Source of the DNA: Rhodanobacter sp. T12-5
Lineage (GTDB): Bacteria > Pseudomonadota > Gammaproteobacteria > Xanthomonadales > Rhodanobacteraceae
Length of the DNA: 64,000 nucleotides
Assembly: GCF_008329435.1 (NCBI RefSeq)
Contig: NZ_NPKN01000001.1
Span: 248,001 to 312,000, forward strand
Reading direction: 5' to 3'
In this document: positions 27,501-36,833 of the stretch, one piece after another
Numbering within the stretch: the stretch's first letter is position 1
Layout: the number at the start of each line of letters is the position of its first letter
Translations under genes and position numbers: made by a program
The notes under the pieces: generated by a model
Database searches by the model: none
What the model was told of the DNA's origin: nothing
The model's input: the letters and a program-made list of their open reading frames with translations, nothing else

Positions 27501-27739
27501 AGGTCGTACTGGCGCATGAAGGATTCGACGGCGCTCTGGTCTTTCGAGCGCGCACGCACGCGCGAGACCAGGCCGGCGGCGACGTCGATCACCTGCTCGC
27601 GTTCGACCGGCGGCAGGGTGGCCTGGGCGAGAAGGTCGTTGACGGCTTCAGTCTCGTCGCGCAGCCAGGCGGCGGTGATGCGCGCGCGCGCGGGCGTGCT
27701 GTCGACGGGGAGTTCGGGGCTGAGAATGGGCTGGGTCAC
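24584..27739 (-). CDS. putA: Bifunctional proline dehydrogenase/L-glutamate gamma-semialdehyde dehydrogenase
   Basis: This protein of about 1051 residues oxidises proline to glutamate in two steps, feeding electrons to the quinone pool through FAD in the first and making NADH in the second. The proline dehydrogenase barrel shows VKGAYWDAEIKRAQ, YPVYTRKPNTDVSY and FATHNAHTIAAV. The aldehyde dehydrogenase half shows SPWNFPLAIF, ETGGQNAMI and the nucleophile in SAGQRCSAARVL. The N-terminal ribbon-helix-helix DNA-binding domain of E. coli PutA is absent, so it should not repress its own gene. The start is uncertain: GTG at 27739 gives VTQPILSPE, and a second GTG lies two codons upstream; the frame continues to 27916 without conserved sequence. 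Confidence 0.92.
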   Translation of the reverse strand: MTQPILSPELPVDSTPARARITAAWLRDETEAVNDLLAQATLPPVEREQVIDVAAGLVSRVRARSKDQSAVESFMRQYDLSSEEGVLLMCVAEALLRIPDKATADKLIRDKLGEANWKKHLGQSESLFVNASTWGLMLTGHLVNLAEDTRHDFTGALKRLVGRAGEPAIRLAVRQAMRIMGHQFVMGRSIGEALDRCAKKEYAIYRYSYDMLGESALTGETAERYQEDYRRAIAAIGARGPFANHTDAPSISVKLSALHPRYEVMKRELARRQLTEKLLELSQLAMKHGIALSVDAEEADRLELSLDIIGDVFAHPSLEGWNGLGIVVQAYAKRTPFVIDWLIETARAANRRWYVRLVKGAYWDAEIKRAQETGLAGYPVYTRKPNTDVSYLACARKLFDAGSELIYPQFATHNAHTIAAVHHVARGRPFEYQRLHGMGTDLYAEVIGPQNLNVPCRVYAPVGTHEDLLPYLVRRLLENGANTSFVNRVVDETLPVRELVADPCETVRGFASIPHPRIPLPVNLYGELRKNSMGINFSNDNELKTMADAVNANAGPWTATPLVPGANASGPTVQVSNPADRRQNVGSYVSADSATVDKALANAVAAQPNWDRLPAASRAAILEHAAEQLEARRGEFIALCVREAGKSLPDAIAEIREAADFLRYYATMARRLFGQPEQLPGPTGETNQLLLTGRGVFVCISPWNFPLAIFMGQISAALAAGNSVIAKPAEQTSLIGHAAIKLLHEAGIPLDVLQYLPGDGAVVGAALTRDPRVAGVAFTGSTDTAWAINRALAARNAPIAALIAETGGQNAMIADSSALPEQIVKDVIASAFQSAGQRCSAARVLFVQEDIADKVCAMLTGAMAELKVGDPGQLSTDVGPVIDEDALKILVDHAARMDKEAKKIGEVALDPATTAHGTFFAPRAYEIPSLATLTREIFGPVLHVIRWKGSELAQVVDQINATGYGLTLGIHSRIDDTVDYIASHARVGNCYVNRNQIGAVVGVQPFGGERLSGTGPKAGGPHYLLRFAGERTLTINTTAAGGNASLLTIGE

Positions 27740-27975
27740 GGGCACATCGCGAAAGATCCGCCGCTGCGGAGGAGAGCGCGGGATTGTACGCTGGACGCTG
27801 CGGATTGGGGCGGGGCGGCGACCCGGATGCGTTGCTGCCGTGCGCTTCGTGGCGCTTCGCGGGATGGTTCGGCAGCCTGCCTTGCGGACTTGATCCAGGT
27901 CAGCCGGGTGCGACAATCTTGCCCGCCGCGTCGCCGCGGCCTATCATTCCGCTGTTCCAGGCACGCCGGATCCCC

Positions 27976-28458
27976 ATGATCGTGCTTCGACCAGCTACCG
28001 CCGGCTTGCCGCGCGTGACGATGTGGCTCAAGCCCAATCGCACGCTCAGCCGACGCGGTCTGCGTCGATTGATCATGATTCTGGTGGCGCTGGTGCTGAT
28101 GACGGCTGGACTGGGTGCATGGCAGGGGAATGTGTTCGCTCCGCTGTTTGCCCTGGTTGAATCCGCCGCCGTGGCCATCGCCTTGAGCGTGGCCTGGCGG
28201 GCCGGCGATCGCAGCGAACGCATCACCCTCGACGCTTCGTCGCTGGAGGTGCAGTCGTTGCCGGGCCGGCGCCGCATGCGTTTCCAGTCGTACTGGGTGC
28301 GCGTGCTGCTGGAGCCGGGCAACGGGCGTCAGCGCCTGCTGCTGTCGTCGCACGGGCGCGAGCTGGAGATCGGCGCTTTCCTGGCGGAACAGGAACGCGT
28401 CGAGCTGTCGAGAAAACTCATGGTGTTGCTGGCCGATTTCAACCAGCTGCGCAAGTAG
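27976..28458 (+). CDS. DUF2244 family membrane protein
   Basis: This 160-residue protein has the DUF2244 layout: a short N-terminal stretch with KPNRTLSRRGLR, two adjacent membrane helices (about residues 33-50 and 54-72), then a soluble beta-rich domain (RITLDASSLEV, FQSYWVRVLLE, GRELEIGAFL). It lies 20 bases upstream of coxB and is probably the first gene of the oxidase transcript, as in several alpha- and gammaproteobacteria where DUF2244 genes sit near respiratory genes. Its role is unknown. The ATG at 27976 is preceded by a weak GGA; a methionine 15 codons later is an alternative. Confidence 0.78.
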   Translation: MIVLRPATAGLPRVTMWLKPNRTLSRRGLRRLIMILVALVLMTAGLGAWQGNVFAPLFALVESAAVAIALSVAWRAGDRSERITLDASSLEVQSLPGRRRMRFQSYWVRVLLEPGNGRQRLLLSSHGRELEIGAFLAEQERVELSRKLMVLLADFNQLRK

Positions 28459-28478
28459 GTTCAACAAAGGTGCAAGAC

Positions 28479-29429
28479 ATGACATCTGGCGGCATCAGGC
28501 GATCACTCATGGCAGCGGCGGCTTTCGCCCTTGCGTCGTTCGGCAGCGTGGCCCTGGCCGCTCCCGGTCCGTGGCAGCTGAACATGGAACGCGGCGCGAG
28601 CACCTGGTCACCGGTGCCATACCACCTGAACAACATCTCGCTCGCCGTCTGCACCGTGATCGGCGTGCTGGTGTTCGGCGCGATGTTCATCGCGATGTTC
28701 CGCTTCCGCAAATCGCGCGGCGCGGTGGCAGAGAAGTGGTCGCACAACACCATGGTGGAAGTGGTCTGGACCACCATCCCGGTGTTGATCCTGATCACCC
28801 TGGCCTATCTGGCCACCGGCGGCCTCACCACCTGGGCCGACACCACCGGGTCGCAGATGACGGTCAAGGTCACCGGCTACCAGTGGAAGTGGCGCTACGA
28901 CTACGTCGACTACATGGGCAAGTCGATCGACAAGGTCGGCTTCATGTCCAAGCTCGATTCGCAGAGCAACCAGACCCGCCAGCTCGGTTCGGGCATGGAC
29001 CCGTTTGCGGTCAAGGTCGGCGACGAAAATACCTACCTGCTGAATGTCGACAAGCCGCTGGTGGTGCCGGTCGACACCAAGATCCGCTTCGTGATCACCA
29101 GCGGCGACGTGATCCACTCCTGGTGGGTGCCGGCGACCGGCTGGAAGATCGACGCGATCCCCGGAATCATCAATGCCGCGTGGGCGAACTTCACCACGCC
29201 GGGCACCTATCGCGGCCAGTGCGCCGAGCTCTGCGGCCAGGATCACGGCTTCATGCCGATCGTGGTGGTGGTGAAGTCCAAGGCCGATTTCGCCGCGTGG
29301 CTGGCCGGACAGGAGGCGAAGTCCGCTGCACCCGCCGCGGCACCGGCGCCGGCGGCGGCCTCCACTGCCGCCGCACCGCAAGCCACTGCCCAGGTCGTCG
29401 CCGTTCCGGCCCACGGCAGCAAGGGCTGA
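28479..29429 (+). CDS. coxB: Cytochrome c oxidase subunit II
   Basis: This 316-residue subunit of the aa3-type oxidase carries the CuA centre that receives electrons from cytochrome c. A signal peptide is followed by two membrane helices (about residues 50-75 and 95-115). The soluble cupredoxin domain has YQWKWRYDY and the full CuA ligand set CAELCGQDHGFMP, with the upstream histidine in DVIHSWWVPA. A C-terminal tail of about 35 residues is Ala/Pro-rich and has no heme motif, so it is not a caa3 type. The ATG at 28479 has AGGTG six bases upstream and is preferred over the GTG at 28470. Confidence 0.95.
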   Translation: MTSGGIRRSLMAAAAFALASFGSVALAAPGPWQLNMERGASTWSPVPYHLNNISLAVCTVIGVLVFGAMFIAMFRFRKSRGAVAEKWSHNTMVEVVWTTIPVLILITLAYLATGGLTTWADTTGSQMTVKVTGYQWKWRYDYVDYMGKSIDKVGFMSKLDSQSNQTRQLGSGMDPFAVKVGDENTYLLNVDKPLVVPVDTKIRFVITSGDVIHSWWVPATGWKIDAIPGIINAAWANFTTPGTYRGQCAELCGQDHGFMPIVVVVKSKADFAAWLAGQEAKSAAPAAAPAPAAASTAAAPQATAQVVAVPAHGSKG

Positions 29430-29504
29430 GCTTTTCGTCGCCCGCGCTTCCCACACATTTTTTTCGCAGTCGCATTCAATATTTCAGGTTAGAGGTGCAA
29501 GGCC

Positions 29505-31121
<1,617 letters not shown>

Positions 31122-31179
31122 TCCATCCACGGCATCGCCCGGCCATGACCGGCCGGAGCGATGCAGCGAGCAGGGCGAC

Positions 31180-31323
31180 ATGATGCAATCGACAGCGGAT
31201 CACACCATGGGCGGACACGGCGACGATCGCCGCAGGGGCGTGCGACGGACAGTGACGGTGCTGGTCGTGATCGTGCTGTTCTTCTTCCTGATCTCGTTCC
31301 TGCAGATACTGCTGATGAAATAG
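31180..31323 (+). CDS. Cytochrome oxidase small assembly protein-like, single membrane helix
   Basis: This 47-residue peptide is too short for most gene finders. It starts MMQSTADHTMGGHGDD, continues with an arginine-rich stretch, then has one hydrophobic helix (TVLVVIVLFFFLISFLQILL) and stops after MK. AGGGCGAC precedes the ATG. Position and layout match the small proteins found just after coxA in Xanthomonadales and Betaproteobacteria, where they are annotated as oxidase small assembly factors and lie beside ctaG. Here no ctaG follows: 119 bases without a gene lead to coxC. Confidence 0.8.
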   Translation: MMQSTADHTMGGHGDDRRRGVRRTVTVLVVIVLFFFLISFLQILLMK

Positions 31324-31442
31324 TCGTATCGCGGGTTGCCACACGTTTTTTTCGACCGGTCAGGTTGGCATCGATCGGCATGCAGTTCCCCGGGCAACAT
31401 GACGGGGCAAAAGTCATCAAGAGAAATCCACGGGGTTACACC

Positions 31443-32330
31443 ATGGGTCAGCAGCACGACGCTTACTTTGTTCCGGCCAAGAGCTACTGGCCTTTCGTGG
31501 CCGCAGTGGTCATGTTCACCACCGTGTTCGGCGCCGCGCACTGGCTGAATGCCGAGCCCGGCGAATCCGGTTTCGGCAAGACCGTGCTGACCGTCGGCGT
31601 GATCGGCGTGCTGGCGATGTTCTTCGGCTGGTTTCGCTCGGTGATCCACGAGTCGATGGGCGGCAACTACAACCACCAGGTCGACACCTCGTTCCGCATG
31701 GGCATGATGTGGTTCATCTTCTCCGAGGTGATGTTCTTCGGCGCGTTCTTCGGTGCGCTGTTCTACATCCGCATGTTCTCGGTGCCGTGGCTTGGCGGCC
31801 ATGGTCACGGCACGCTGACCCACCAGTTCCTGTGGAGCGACTACGCTGCATCCTGGGGTGCCAGCGCCGGCAATGGCCCGGAACATATCGGTGGTGCCTT
31901 CAGCACCGTGCCGGCATGGGGCCTGCCGCTGCTGAATACGCTGATCCTGCTTACCTCGAGCGTCACCGTGACGATTGCGCATCATGCGTTGCGCGCCGGC
32001 CATCGCGGCAAGATCCTGTTGTTCCTGGGACTGACCGTGCTGCTGGGCGCGACCTTCCTGTACTTCCAGGCACACGAGTACATGGAGGCCTACAAGGAGC
32101 TCAACCTGACCCTGCACAGCGGCGTCTACGGCTCGACCTTCTTCCTGCTGACCGGGTTCCACGGCCTGCACGTGACGCTCGGTACGATCATGTTGGCGGT
32201 GATCTGGCTGCGCGTGCTGAAGGGGCATTTCAACAAGGAACACCATTTCGGCTTCGAGGCGGTGGCGTGGTACTGGCACTTCGTCGACGTGGTCTGGCTC
32301 GGCCTGTTCATGTTCGTTTACATTCTTTGA
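31443..32330 (+). CDS. coxC: Cytochrome c oxidase subunit III
   Basis: This 295-residue membrane subunit has seven predicted helices and family motifs FSEVMFFGAFF (with the conserved glutamate), LTSSVTVTIAHHA, the QAHEYMEA loop, FFLLTGFHGLHVTLG and WYWHFVDVVWL. Subunit III stabilises the oxidase and its proton uptake. The ATG at 31443 has GGGG nine bases upstream; longer frames to 31161 read through the preceding spacer. It is the last structural subunit of the cluster. Confidence 0.95.
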   Translation: MGQQHDAYFVPAKSYWPFVAAVVMFTTVFGAAHWLNAEPGESGFGKTVLTVGVIGVLAMFFGWFRSVIHESMGGNYNHQVDTSFRMGMMWFIFSEVMFFGAFFGALFYIRMFSVPWLGGHGHGTLTHQFLWSDYAASWGASAGNGPEHIGGAFSTVPAWGLPLLNTLILLTSSVTVTIAHHALRAGHRGKILLFLGLTVLLGATFLYFQAHEYMEAYKELNLTLHSGVYGSTFFLLTGFHGLHVTLGTIMLAVIWLRVLKGHFNKEHHFGFEAVAWYWHFVDVVWLGLFMFVYIL

Positions 32331-32471
32331 CGCGACGTCCGTTTCGCGAAGGGCAAAAAGCCGGCCATCGGGCAACCGCTCCTGCGTTGCCTCAACTCGG
32401 GCATCCATGCCCTCGCCATGGCCGGACTCTTCACAAGAGCCGCGACTCACGGACATCTCGATGCGATTCAC

Positions 32472-32504
32472 AACAAAAAGCCCGCCAATGGCGGGCTTTT
32501 TGTT
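32472..32504. terminator. Bidirectional intrinsic terminator after coxC
   Basis: A perfect 15-bp inverted repeat (AACAAAAAGCCCGCC and its complement, three-base loop) combines a GC-rich core with A and T tracts on the two sides. It can terminate coxBAC from the left and the minus-strand DUF2909 gene from the right. The 141 bases between the coxC stop and this hairpin hold no gene I can support. Confidence 0.9.
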
Positions 32505-32597
32505 CTTTGGCACACCTGTTTCGGACGTCAGTGGCGCCATCTGTTGCGCCGCGCGATTTGTCGCGGCGGGAGCAGCGTGTCGGCGCAGCCGTTACAA

Positions 32598-32831
32598 TTA
32601 CTGGCCGACGTCGTGCGGGTGCAGCCAACCCATCCAGATGCCGAGCGCAACCATGCCGATCAGCAGCAGCGACAAGCCGATGCGACGGGTCAAGGCCCAC
32701 ACCGTGCGCTTGTCGTCGTCCTTGTCGGTCATCATGAAGTACAGCGCCTGGCCGAGGCTGAAAATCACCACCAGCAGCAACGCCACCAGCGCATATTTAT
32801 AGACGGTTTCCACGTGATTGATCCGAACCAT
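32598..32831 (-). CDS. Twin transmembrane protein (DUF2909 family)
   Basis: This protein of about 77 residues has two membrane helices (YALVALLLVVIFSLGQALYF and the IGLSLLLIGMVALGIWMGWL region) joined by a short charged loop (TDKDDDKRT). This is the DUF2909 pattern, and such a gene on the opposite strand between coxC and SURF1 is typical of Xanthomonadales oxidase clusters. The start is unsure: ATG at 32831 is annotated, but the GTG at 32813 gives the family-like N terminus V/METVYKYALV. Neither has a strong ribosome binding site. Its function is unknown, perhaps in oxidase assembly. Confidence 0.78.
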   Translation of the reverse strand: MVRINHVETVYKYALVALLLVVIFSLGQALYFMMTDKDDDKRTVWALTRRIGLSLLLIGMVALGIWMGWLHPHDVGQ

Positions 32832-32872
32832 TTCGACAGGGGCAGTATAGCGGCCGGTGGCAGGCACTCCGC

Positions 32873-33604
32873 GTGAGCGGATTTCGCCGTCCATCGTGGT
32901 GGGCCTTGCTGCTGACGGTGGCCGGAGCCTTGCTGTTCATACGTTTGGGCGTCTGGCAGCTGCATCGCGCCGACTTCAAGGAAGCACTTCTGCGGCGGTA
33001 TGCCGCATCGGTCTCGGCACCGCTGCAGGACTTCGCCAAGGTGGCCGAGGCGCCGCCGGCCGATGGTTTTCCGCGGGTACGGGTGCGCGGCCACTATCTC
33101 GCCGACCGCCTGTACCTGCTGGACAACCCGAAGCATGACGGACGCGGCGGTGTGGAGGTGTTCGCTCCCTTCGCGCTGCACGGCCAATCGCAGTTGCTGC
33201 TGGTCGACCTTGGCTTCCTGCCCGGCAACGGCAATGGCAAGACACCGCAACTGCCGCCGCTGCCGACCGCCGAGGTCAGCCTGCAAGGTTTGTACGTGCC
33301 GCCGCCGCCGGTGGGTTTCGAGATGGGCGGCGATGCGCTGTCGCGACAGACCCGCTGGCCGAAAAACAGCATCTTCATGGATCCGGCGGAAATCGCCCGC
33401 GATCTCGGTCGCCCGCTGTATCCGCGGCTGCTGGCGCTGGACGCCGACCCGGCCTCGATCTACGTGCGCGTGCACACCCTCGATTTTTCCTCGATGCCGC
33501 CGGCGCGGCACCGCGCGTATGCGTTCCAGTGGTTCACCTTCGCGCTCGCTGCGGTGGTGATCCTGCTGGTGCTGCATCGCAAGCGCAAGCCGCGCAAATC
33601 CTGA
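32873..33604 (+). CDS. SURF1 family cytochrome oxidase biogenesis protein
   Basis: This 243-residue assembly factor helps insert heme a into subunit I. It has the SURF1 topology: one N-terminal helix (WWALLLTVAGALLFIRLGVWQLHRA), a periplasmic domain and a C-terminal helix (FALAAVVILLVLH). Family motifs include GVWQLHRADFK, VRGHYLADRLYLLDN and the AYAFQWFTFA preceding the last helix. The start is GTG at 32873, 41 bases from the divergent DUF2909 start. It opens a second transcript of the oxidase region that also contains the SCO-like, ctaA and ctaB genes. Confidence 0.9.
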   Translation: MSGFRRPSWWALLLTVAGALLFIRLGVWQLHRADFKEALLRRYAASVSAPLQDFAKVAEAPPADGFPRVRVRGHYLADRLYLLDNPKHDGRGGVEVFAPFALHGQSQLLLVDLGFLPGNGNGKTPQLPPLPTAEVSLQGLYVPPPPVGFEMGGDALSRQTRWPKNSIFMDPAEIARDLGRPLYPRLLALDADPASIYVRVHTLDFSSMPPARHRAYAFQWFTFALAAVVILLVLHRKRKPRKS

Positions 33605-33627
33605 TTCCACGAACCCGATGACCTCCG

Positions 33628-34200
33628 ATGAAAGAAGTTGATCCCGCCGCCCTGCGCAAAAGCCGAAGGTTCCTGCTGCTGATCGCGCTGGTGTTTGCCG
33701 CGCCGATGATCGTCGCCGGCCTGCTCTCCTGGAGTGGGTGGCAGCCCGGTACCAAGGGCAACGGCGAGCCGATTCTGCCGCAGCGCAATTTCGTCGACGA
33801 GAAGCTGCAGGTGCGTCTGGATGACGGCACATTGTGGCCGTGGCGCGACAGCGAACCGCGGCTCACCCTGATCGCCCTGGCTGGTCCGGACTGCGCCGCA
33901 CGGTGTTTCGAGACGCTGACCGGCATCGCCAAGGCACGGCTCATGCTCAATCGCAATCAGTCGCGCCTGCGCCTGCTCTATCTCGGCGCGCCACCGGTCG
34001 ATCCGGGTCGGCGCGCGGCAATGAATACGTACTGGACGCTCGGTCGTGATGTCGAAGGCAAACTGGCAGCCTATGTGCCGACCACGCCGGACACCGTCAG
34101 TGTCGTGCTGGTGGAATCCAACGGCACCGCGCTGTCGCTGTACCCGGCAGGCTTCGACGGTCCCGGACTGTTGCGGGACATGGTGAAGGTGATCAAGTGA
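33628..34200 (+). CDS. Membrane-anchored SCO-like/thioredoxin-fold oxidase-associated protein
   Basis: This 190-residue protein has one N-terminal membrane helix (RFLLLIALVFAAPMIVAGLLSW) and a periplasmic domain. A CxxxC pair occurs in AGPDCAARCFE, at the place and spacing of the copper- or disulfide-binding cysteines of SCO1/SenC proteins. The usual third ligand histidine is not evident near the C terminus, so it may be a redox relative rather than a true copper chaperone. It lies between SURF1 and ctaA; its stop overlaps the ctaA start by one base (TGATG), indicating co-translation. Its family is common in oxidase clusters but poorly characterised. Confidence 0.72.
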   Translation: MKEVDPAALRKSRRFLLLIALVFAAPMIVAGLLSWSGWQPGTKGNGEPILPQRNFVDEKLQVRLDDGTLWPWRDSEPRLTLIALAGPDCAARCFETLTGIAKARLMLNRNQSRLRLLYLGAPPVDPGRRAAMNTYWTLGRDVEGKLAAYVPTTPDTVSVVLVESNGTALSLYPAGFDGPGLLRDMVKVIK

Positions 34201-35375
34201 TGTCGGCACGCTCCCTGAAAATCCTGCGCTGGCTGTCCCTGTTCGCGGCATTGTTCGCGTTCGGGCTGGTGATGTTCGGCGCGTTCGTGCGGCTGTCCAA
34301 CGCGGGCCTGTCCTGCCCGGACTGGCCGACCTGCTATGGCCAGGTGACCTGGCCGCAACACGCACAGGCGGTGGCGCATGCCGACGCGGCCTTTCCGGGT
34401 CGCCCGTACGAGGCGCACAAGGCATGGCGCGAGCAGGTGCATCGCTTCCTCGCCGGCACGCTCGGCGTGATGGTGCTGCTGCTGGCACTGTTGGCTAGTT
34501 GGCGCAAGCCCCGCGCTCGGCTGGCGGTGATCGTCGGCGCGGTGTTTGCCGCGATCGGTGTGGGTTTGTACATGCGCGGCGAGCACCAGTGGTCGTCGCT
34601 GCTGGCGGTATTTGCGATCGCGCTGCCGCTGTTCGCGGCAGTGCGGCTGCCGCGGCCGGGTGCGTGGAGAATCAGCGTGCTGGCGCTGGCGGTGATCATC
34701 TTCCAGGCGATGCTCGGCATGTGGACGGTCACCTTGCTGCTCAAGCCGGTGGTGGTGACGGGGCACCTGCTCGGCGGCATGACCACGTTCGCCTTGCTCG
34801 CCTATGCAGCACTGCGTTTCGCCGGCGTGGGCGCGGCGGACAACCGTCTTGCCGACCTGCGCCGGCTGGTGACGGTCGGTCTGGTGCTGTTGTTCTGCCA
34901 GATCGCGCTGGGCGGCTGGACCTCGGCCAACTACGCGGCACTGGCTTGCGGCTATGGCCCGGGTTCGTTTCCGCAGTGCCTGAACCAGTGGGCACCGCCG
35001 ACCGATTTCCACCAGGGCTTCGTGCTGTGGCGCGGTATCGGCGTCAATTACGAAGGCGGCGTGCTCGACATGGCCGCGCGCACCGCGATCCAGATCGTGC
35101 ATCGGCTCGGCGCGCTGGTGGTGTTCTGCTATCTGGGCTGGTTGGCGACCCGGCTGGCGCGACGCGGGCTGCGCCTGTACGCGGTGGCGATCGCATTGGC
35201 GTTGGTGAGCCAGGTGCTGCTTGGTATCAGCAACGTGTACTTCGGGCTGCCGCTGGCGGTGGCGACCGCGCACAATGGCGTGGCGGCCTTGCTGCTGTTC
35301 ACCTTGCTGGCCACGCTGGCGCGCACGCAGCCGCGGCATGACGAATCGATGTTCCTGTCGTTGGGGCGACGTTGA
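34200..35375 (+). CDS. ctaA: Heme A synthase (COX15/CtaA)
   Basis: This 391-residue membrane enzyme oxidises the C8 methyl of heme O to the formyl of heme A. It has about eight helices in two related halves with the conserved histidines: EQVHRFLAG and TGHLLGGM in the first half, DFHQGFVLW and QIVHRLGAL in the second, plus ATAHNGVAA near the end. The cysteine pair [10 protein letters not shown] in the first loop and a second pair in the [12 protein letters not shown] loop are visible. The ATG at 34200 overlaps the preceding stop. It acts directly after CtaB in the pathway. Confidence 0.93.
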   Translation: MSARSLKILRWLSLFAALFAFGLVMFGAFVRLSNAGLSCPDWPTCYGQVTWPQHAQAVAHADAAFPGRPYEAHKAWREQVHRFLAGTLGVMVLLLALLASWRKPRARLAVIVGAVFAAIGVGLYMRGEHQWSSLLAVFAIALPLFAAVRLPRPGAWRISVLALAVIIFQAMLGMWTVTLLLKPVVVTGHLLGGMTTFALLAYAALRFAGVGAADNRLADLRRLVTVGLVLLFCQIALGGWTSANYAALACGYGPGSFPQCLNQWAPPTDFHQGFVLWRGIGVNYEGGVLDMAARTAIQIVHRLGALVVFCYLGWLATRLARRGLRLYAVAIALALVSQVLLGISNVYFGLPLAVATAHNGVAALLLFTLLATLARTQPRHDESMFLSLGRR

Positions 35376-35376
35376 A

Positions 35377-36279
35377 ATGAATCTGATCCATGAGTATCTG
35401 CAGCTGACCAAGCCGCGCGTCGTCGCGCTGCTGGTGTTCTGCGCGGTGATCGGCATGTTCCTGGCGGTGCCGGGCATTCCGCCGTGGCGTGCGCTGGTGT
35501 TCGGCACGCTCGGCATCTGGATGGCCTCCGGTTCGGCCGCCGCGTTCAACCACCTGATCGACGAGCGCATCGACAAGCTGATGGCGCGTACCGCGCGGCG
35601 TCCGCTGGCAACCGGCTCGCTGACCCCTCGCCAGGTGCTGGTGTTCGCGGTACTGCTGGGGATCGCCTCGATGCTGGTGCTGGCGTTGCTGGTCAATCCG
35701 CTGACTGCGCTGCTCACCTTCGGCGGCCTGATCGGTTACGCGCTGGTGTACACCGCCTACCTGAAACGGGCGACGCCGCAGAACATCGTGATCGGTGGCC
35801 TCGCCGGCGCGATTCCGCCGGTGCTGGGCTGGACTGCGGTGACCGGTGCGCTGCATCCGTTCGCGTTGCAGCTGTGCCTGATCATCTTCGTGTGGACGCC
35901 GCCGCATTTCTGGGCGTTGGCGATCTTCCGCCGCGACGATTACGCGCGAGCGCAGGTGCCGATGCTGCCGGTCACCCACGGCATCGTCTATACCCGCTGG
36001 CAGGTGCTGTTCTACACCGTGCTGCTGGTACTGGTGACGCTGCTGCCGGCCATGACCGGCATGAGCGGGCTGATCTATCTCGGCGGCGCGATCGTGCTCG
36101 ACATCGGCTTCCTGTATTACGCCGTACGGATGCTGAATCCGCCGGACGAGCTGTTCCCGATGAAGGTGTTCAAGTACTCCATCATCTATCTGATGGCGTT
36201 GTTCGCGTTCCTGCTGGCCGACCACTGGCTGGTCGCGCCGATCGTGCGGAACGGGTTCATGCTGCAGTCGCCGGTCTGA
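35377..36279 (+). CDS. ctaB: Protoheme IX farnesyltransferase (heme O synthase)
   Basis: This 300-residue prenyltransferase adds a farnesyl group to heme B to make heme O. The polyprenyl-diphosphate motif is [20 protein letters not shown] (with the Asp-rich DERID), followed by [14 protein letters not shown] and the second Asp-containing loop [13 protein letters not shown]. Nine membrane helices are expected. It begins two bases after the ctaA stop. It ends the oxidase/heme A transcript; the next element is the mgtA promoter 45 bases downstream, with no clear terminator between. Confidence 0.94.
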   Translation: MNLIHEYLQLTKPRVVALLVFCAVIGMFLAVPGIPPWRALVFGTLGIWMASGSAAAFNHLIDERIDKLMARTARRPLATGSLTPRQVLVFAVLLGIASMLVLALLVNPLTALLTFGGLIGYALVYTAYLKRATPQNIVIGGLAGAIPPVLGWTAVTGALHPFALQLCLIIFVWTPPHFWALAIFRRDDYARAQVPMLPVTHGIVYTRWQVLFYTVLLVLVTLLPAMTGMSGLIYLGGAIVLDIGFLYYAVRMLNPPDELFPMKVFKYSIIYLMALFAFLLADHWLVAPIVRNGFMLQSPV

Positions 36280-36323
36280 ACCGCCGCGGCGGCGGCACGT
36301 AGAAACTTTCGCTTGCGCAAGCG

Positions 36324-36352
36324 TTGACACTTGCGCGGCGCAGCACGACAAT
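36324..36352 (+). promoter_or_regulatory. Strong sigma70 promoter for the mgtA leader
   Basis: TTGACA at 36324-36329, a 17-base spacer, and GACAAT at 36347-36352 form a near-consensus promoter. The -10 matches TATAAT at four of six positions and the -35 is perfect. Transcription would begin about 36359, some 620 bases ahead of mgtA. Confidence 0.75.
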
Positions 36353-36417
36353 GCGCGCGCCCTCCGGCGCGCTGCGCCGGCAGGCTTCCTGTCCTGACTA
36401 ACCAAGGCATATGGACG

Positions 36418-36583
36418 TTTACCCTAGTCGCAACGTCGACACCCGCTCGCTTCGGGTGCCGGCACAGCAAAACAAGCAAAACGCCTGCGGCGACCGCCTG
36501 CGGTCGGCTGGTGCTTTCCTGATCTAGGGAAAGTCCGGCCCACCCCTGACGACGCCTCCGGCGTCGTTACGAGGAGATGGGCC
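36418..36583 (+). promoter_or_regulatory. Structured mRNA leader upstream of mgtA (candidate riboswitch/attenuator)
   Basis: Two nested helices are visible. The first pairs 36418-36427 with 36524-36532 (TTT-CCCTAG with CTAGGG-AAA) and encloses two hairpins, CACCCG/CGGGTG at 36440-36458 and CGACCG/CGGTCG at 36491-36506. The second pairs GGCCCA (36537-36542) with TGGGCC (36578-36583) and encloses a tight hairpin (ACGACGCC/GGCGTCGT, 36549-36567) together with the GAGGAG ribosome binding site of the leader ORF at 36571-36576. The layout looks like an aptamer followed by a domain that can hide the ribosome binding site. It does not match the M-box or the enterobacterial mgtA leader as I know them. 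The ligand is unknown; Mg2+ is the natural guess. Confidence 0.5.
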
Positions 36584-36584
36584 G

Positions 36585-36833
36585 ATGAAGCTCCTTCGCG
36601 AATTTTTCCGCCTGCGTGCCGCAGGCATGCGTGCCGTACTGGGTCGCGGCGCTGCCGCGTCGCCGGTATTCCATGTGACCGTACCCGCACCGCTGCAACG
36701 TGGGGCCGATGAGGCTGCCGTGGTAGTCGAACTCCCGCGTGCGGCCAACTCCGGCCCGATGACGGCACGGCGTGAGCCGGCCTCGTTTTTGAAAGCGCCG
36801 CGGCATCGCCGGCTGGGTTCCGGCCGCGGATGA
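36585..36833 (+). CDS. Putative leader ORF (82 codons) upstream of mgtA
   Basis: The frame starts MKLLREFFRLRAAGMRA, eight bases after a strong GAGGAG, and ends 149 bases before mgtA. The peptide is basic at its N terminus and contains scattered prolines (VPAPLQ, LPRAANSGP). I recognise no domain. Its place, between a structured leader and a Mg2+ transporter, recalls the short ORFs (such as mgtL) that control mgtA elsewhere by ribosome stalling. At 82 codons it is longer than those. It may be regulatory, or a chance frame behind a good ribosome binding site. Confidence 0.4.
   Translation: MKLLREFFRLRAAGMRAVLGRGAAASPVFHVTVPAPLQRGADEAAVVVELPRAANSGPMTARREPASFLKAPRHRRLGSGRG

Noticed and set aside
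29430..29504. Possible small gene or terminator between coxB and coxA
   Set aside because: Only a T-rich stretch without a stable stem is present; the gap is best read as a leader with the coxA ribosome binding site.
36533..36545. GGAAAGTCCGG-like string in the mgtA leader resembling the conserved core of RNase P RNA
   Set aside because: The other universal RNase P blocks (such as ACAGAA and the GGUAA region) are absent downstream, and an mgtA gene follows within a few hundred bases. A short chance match.
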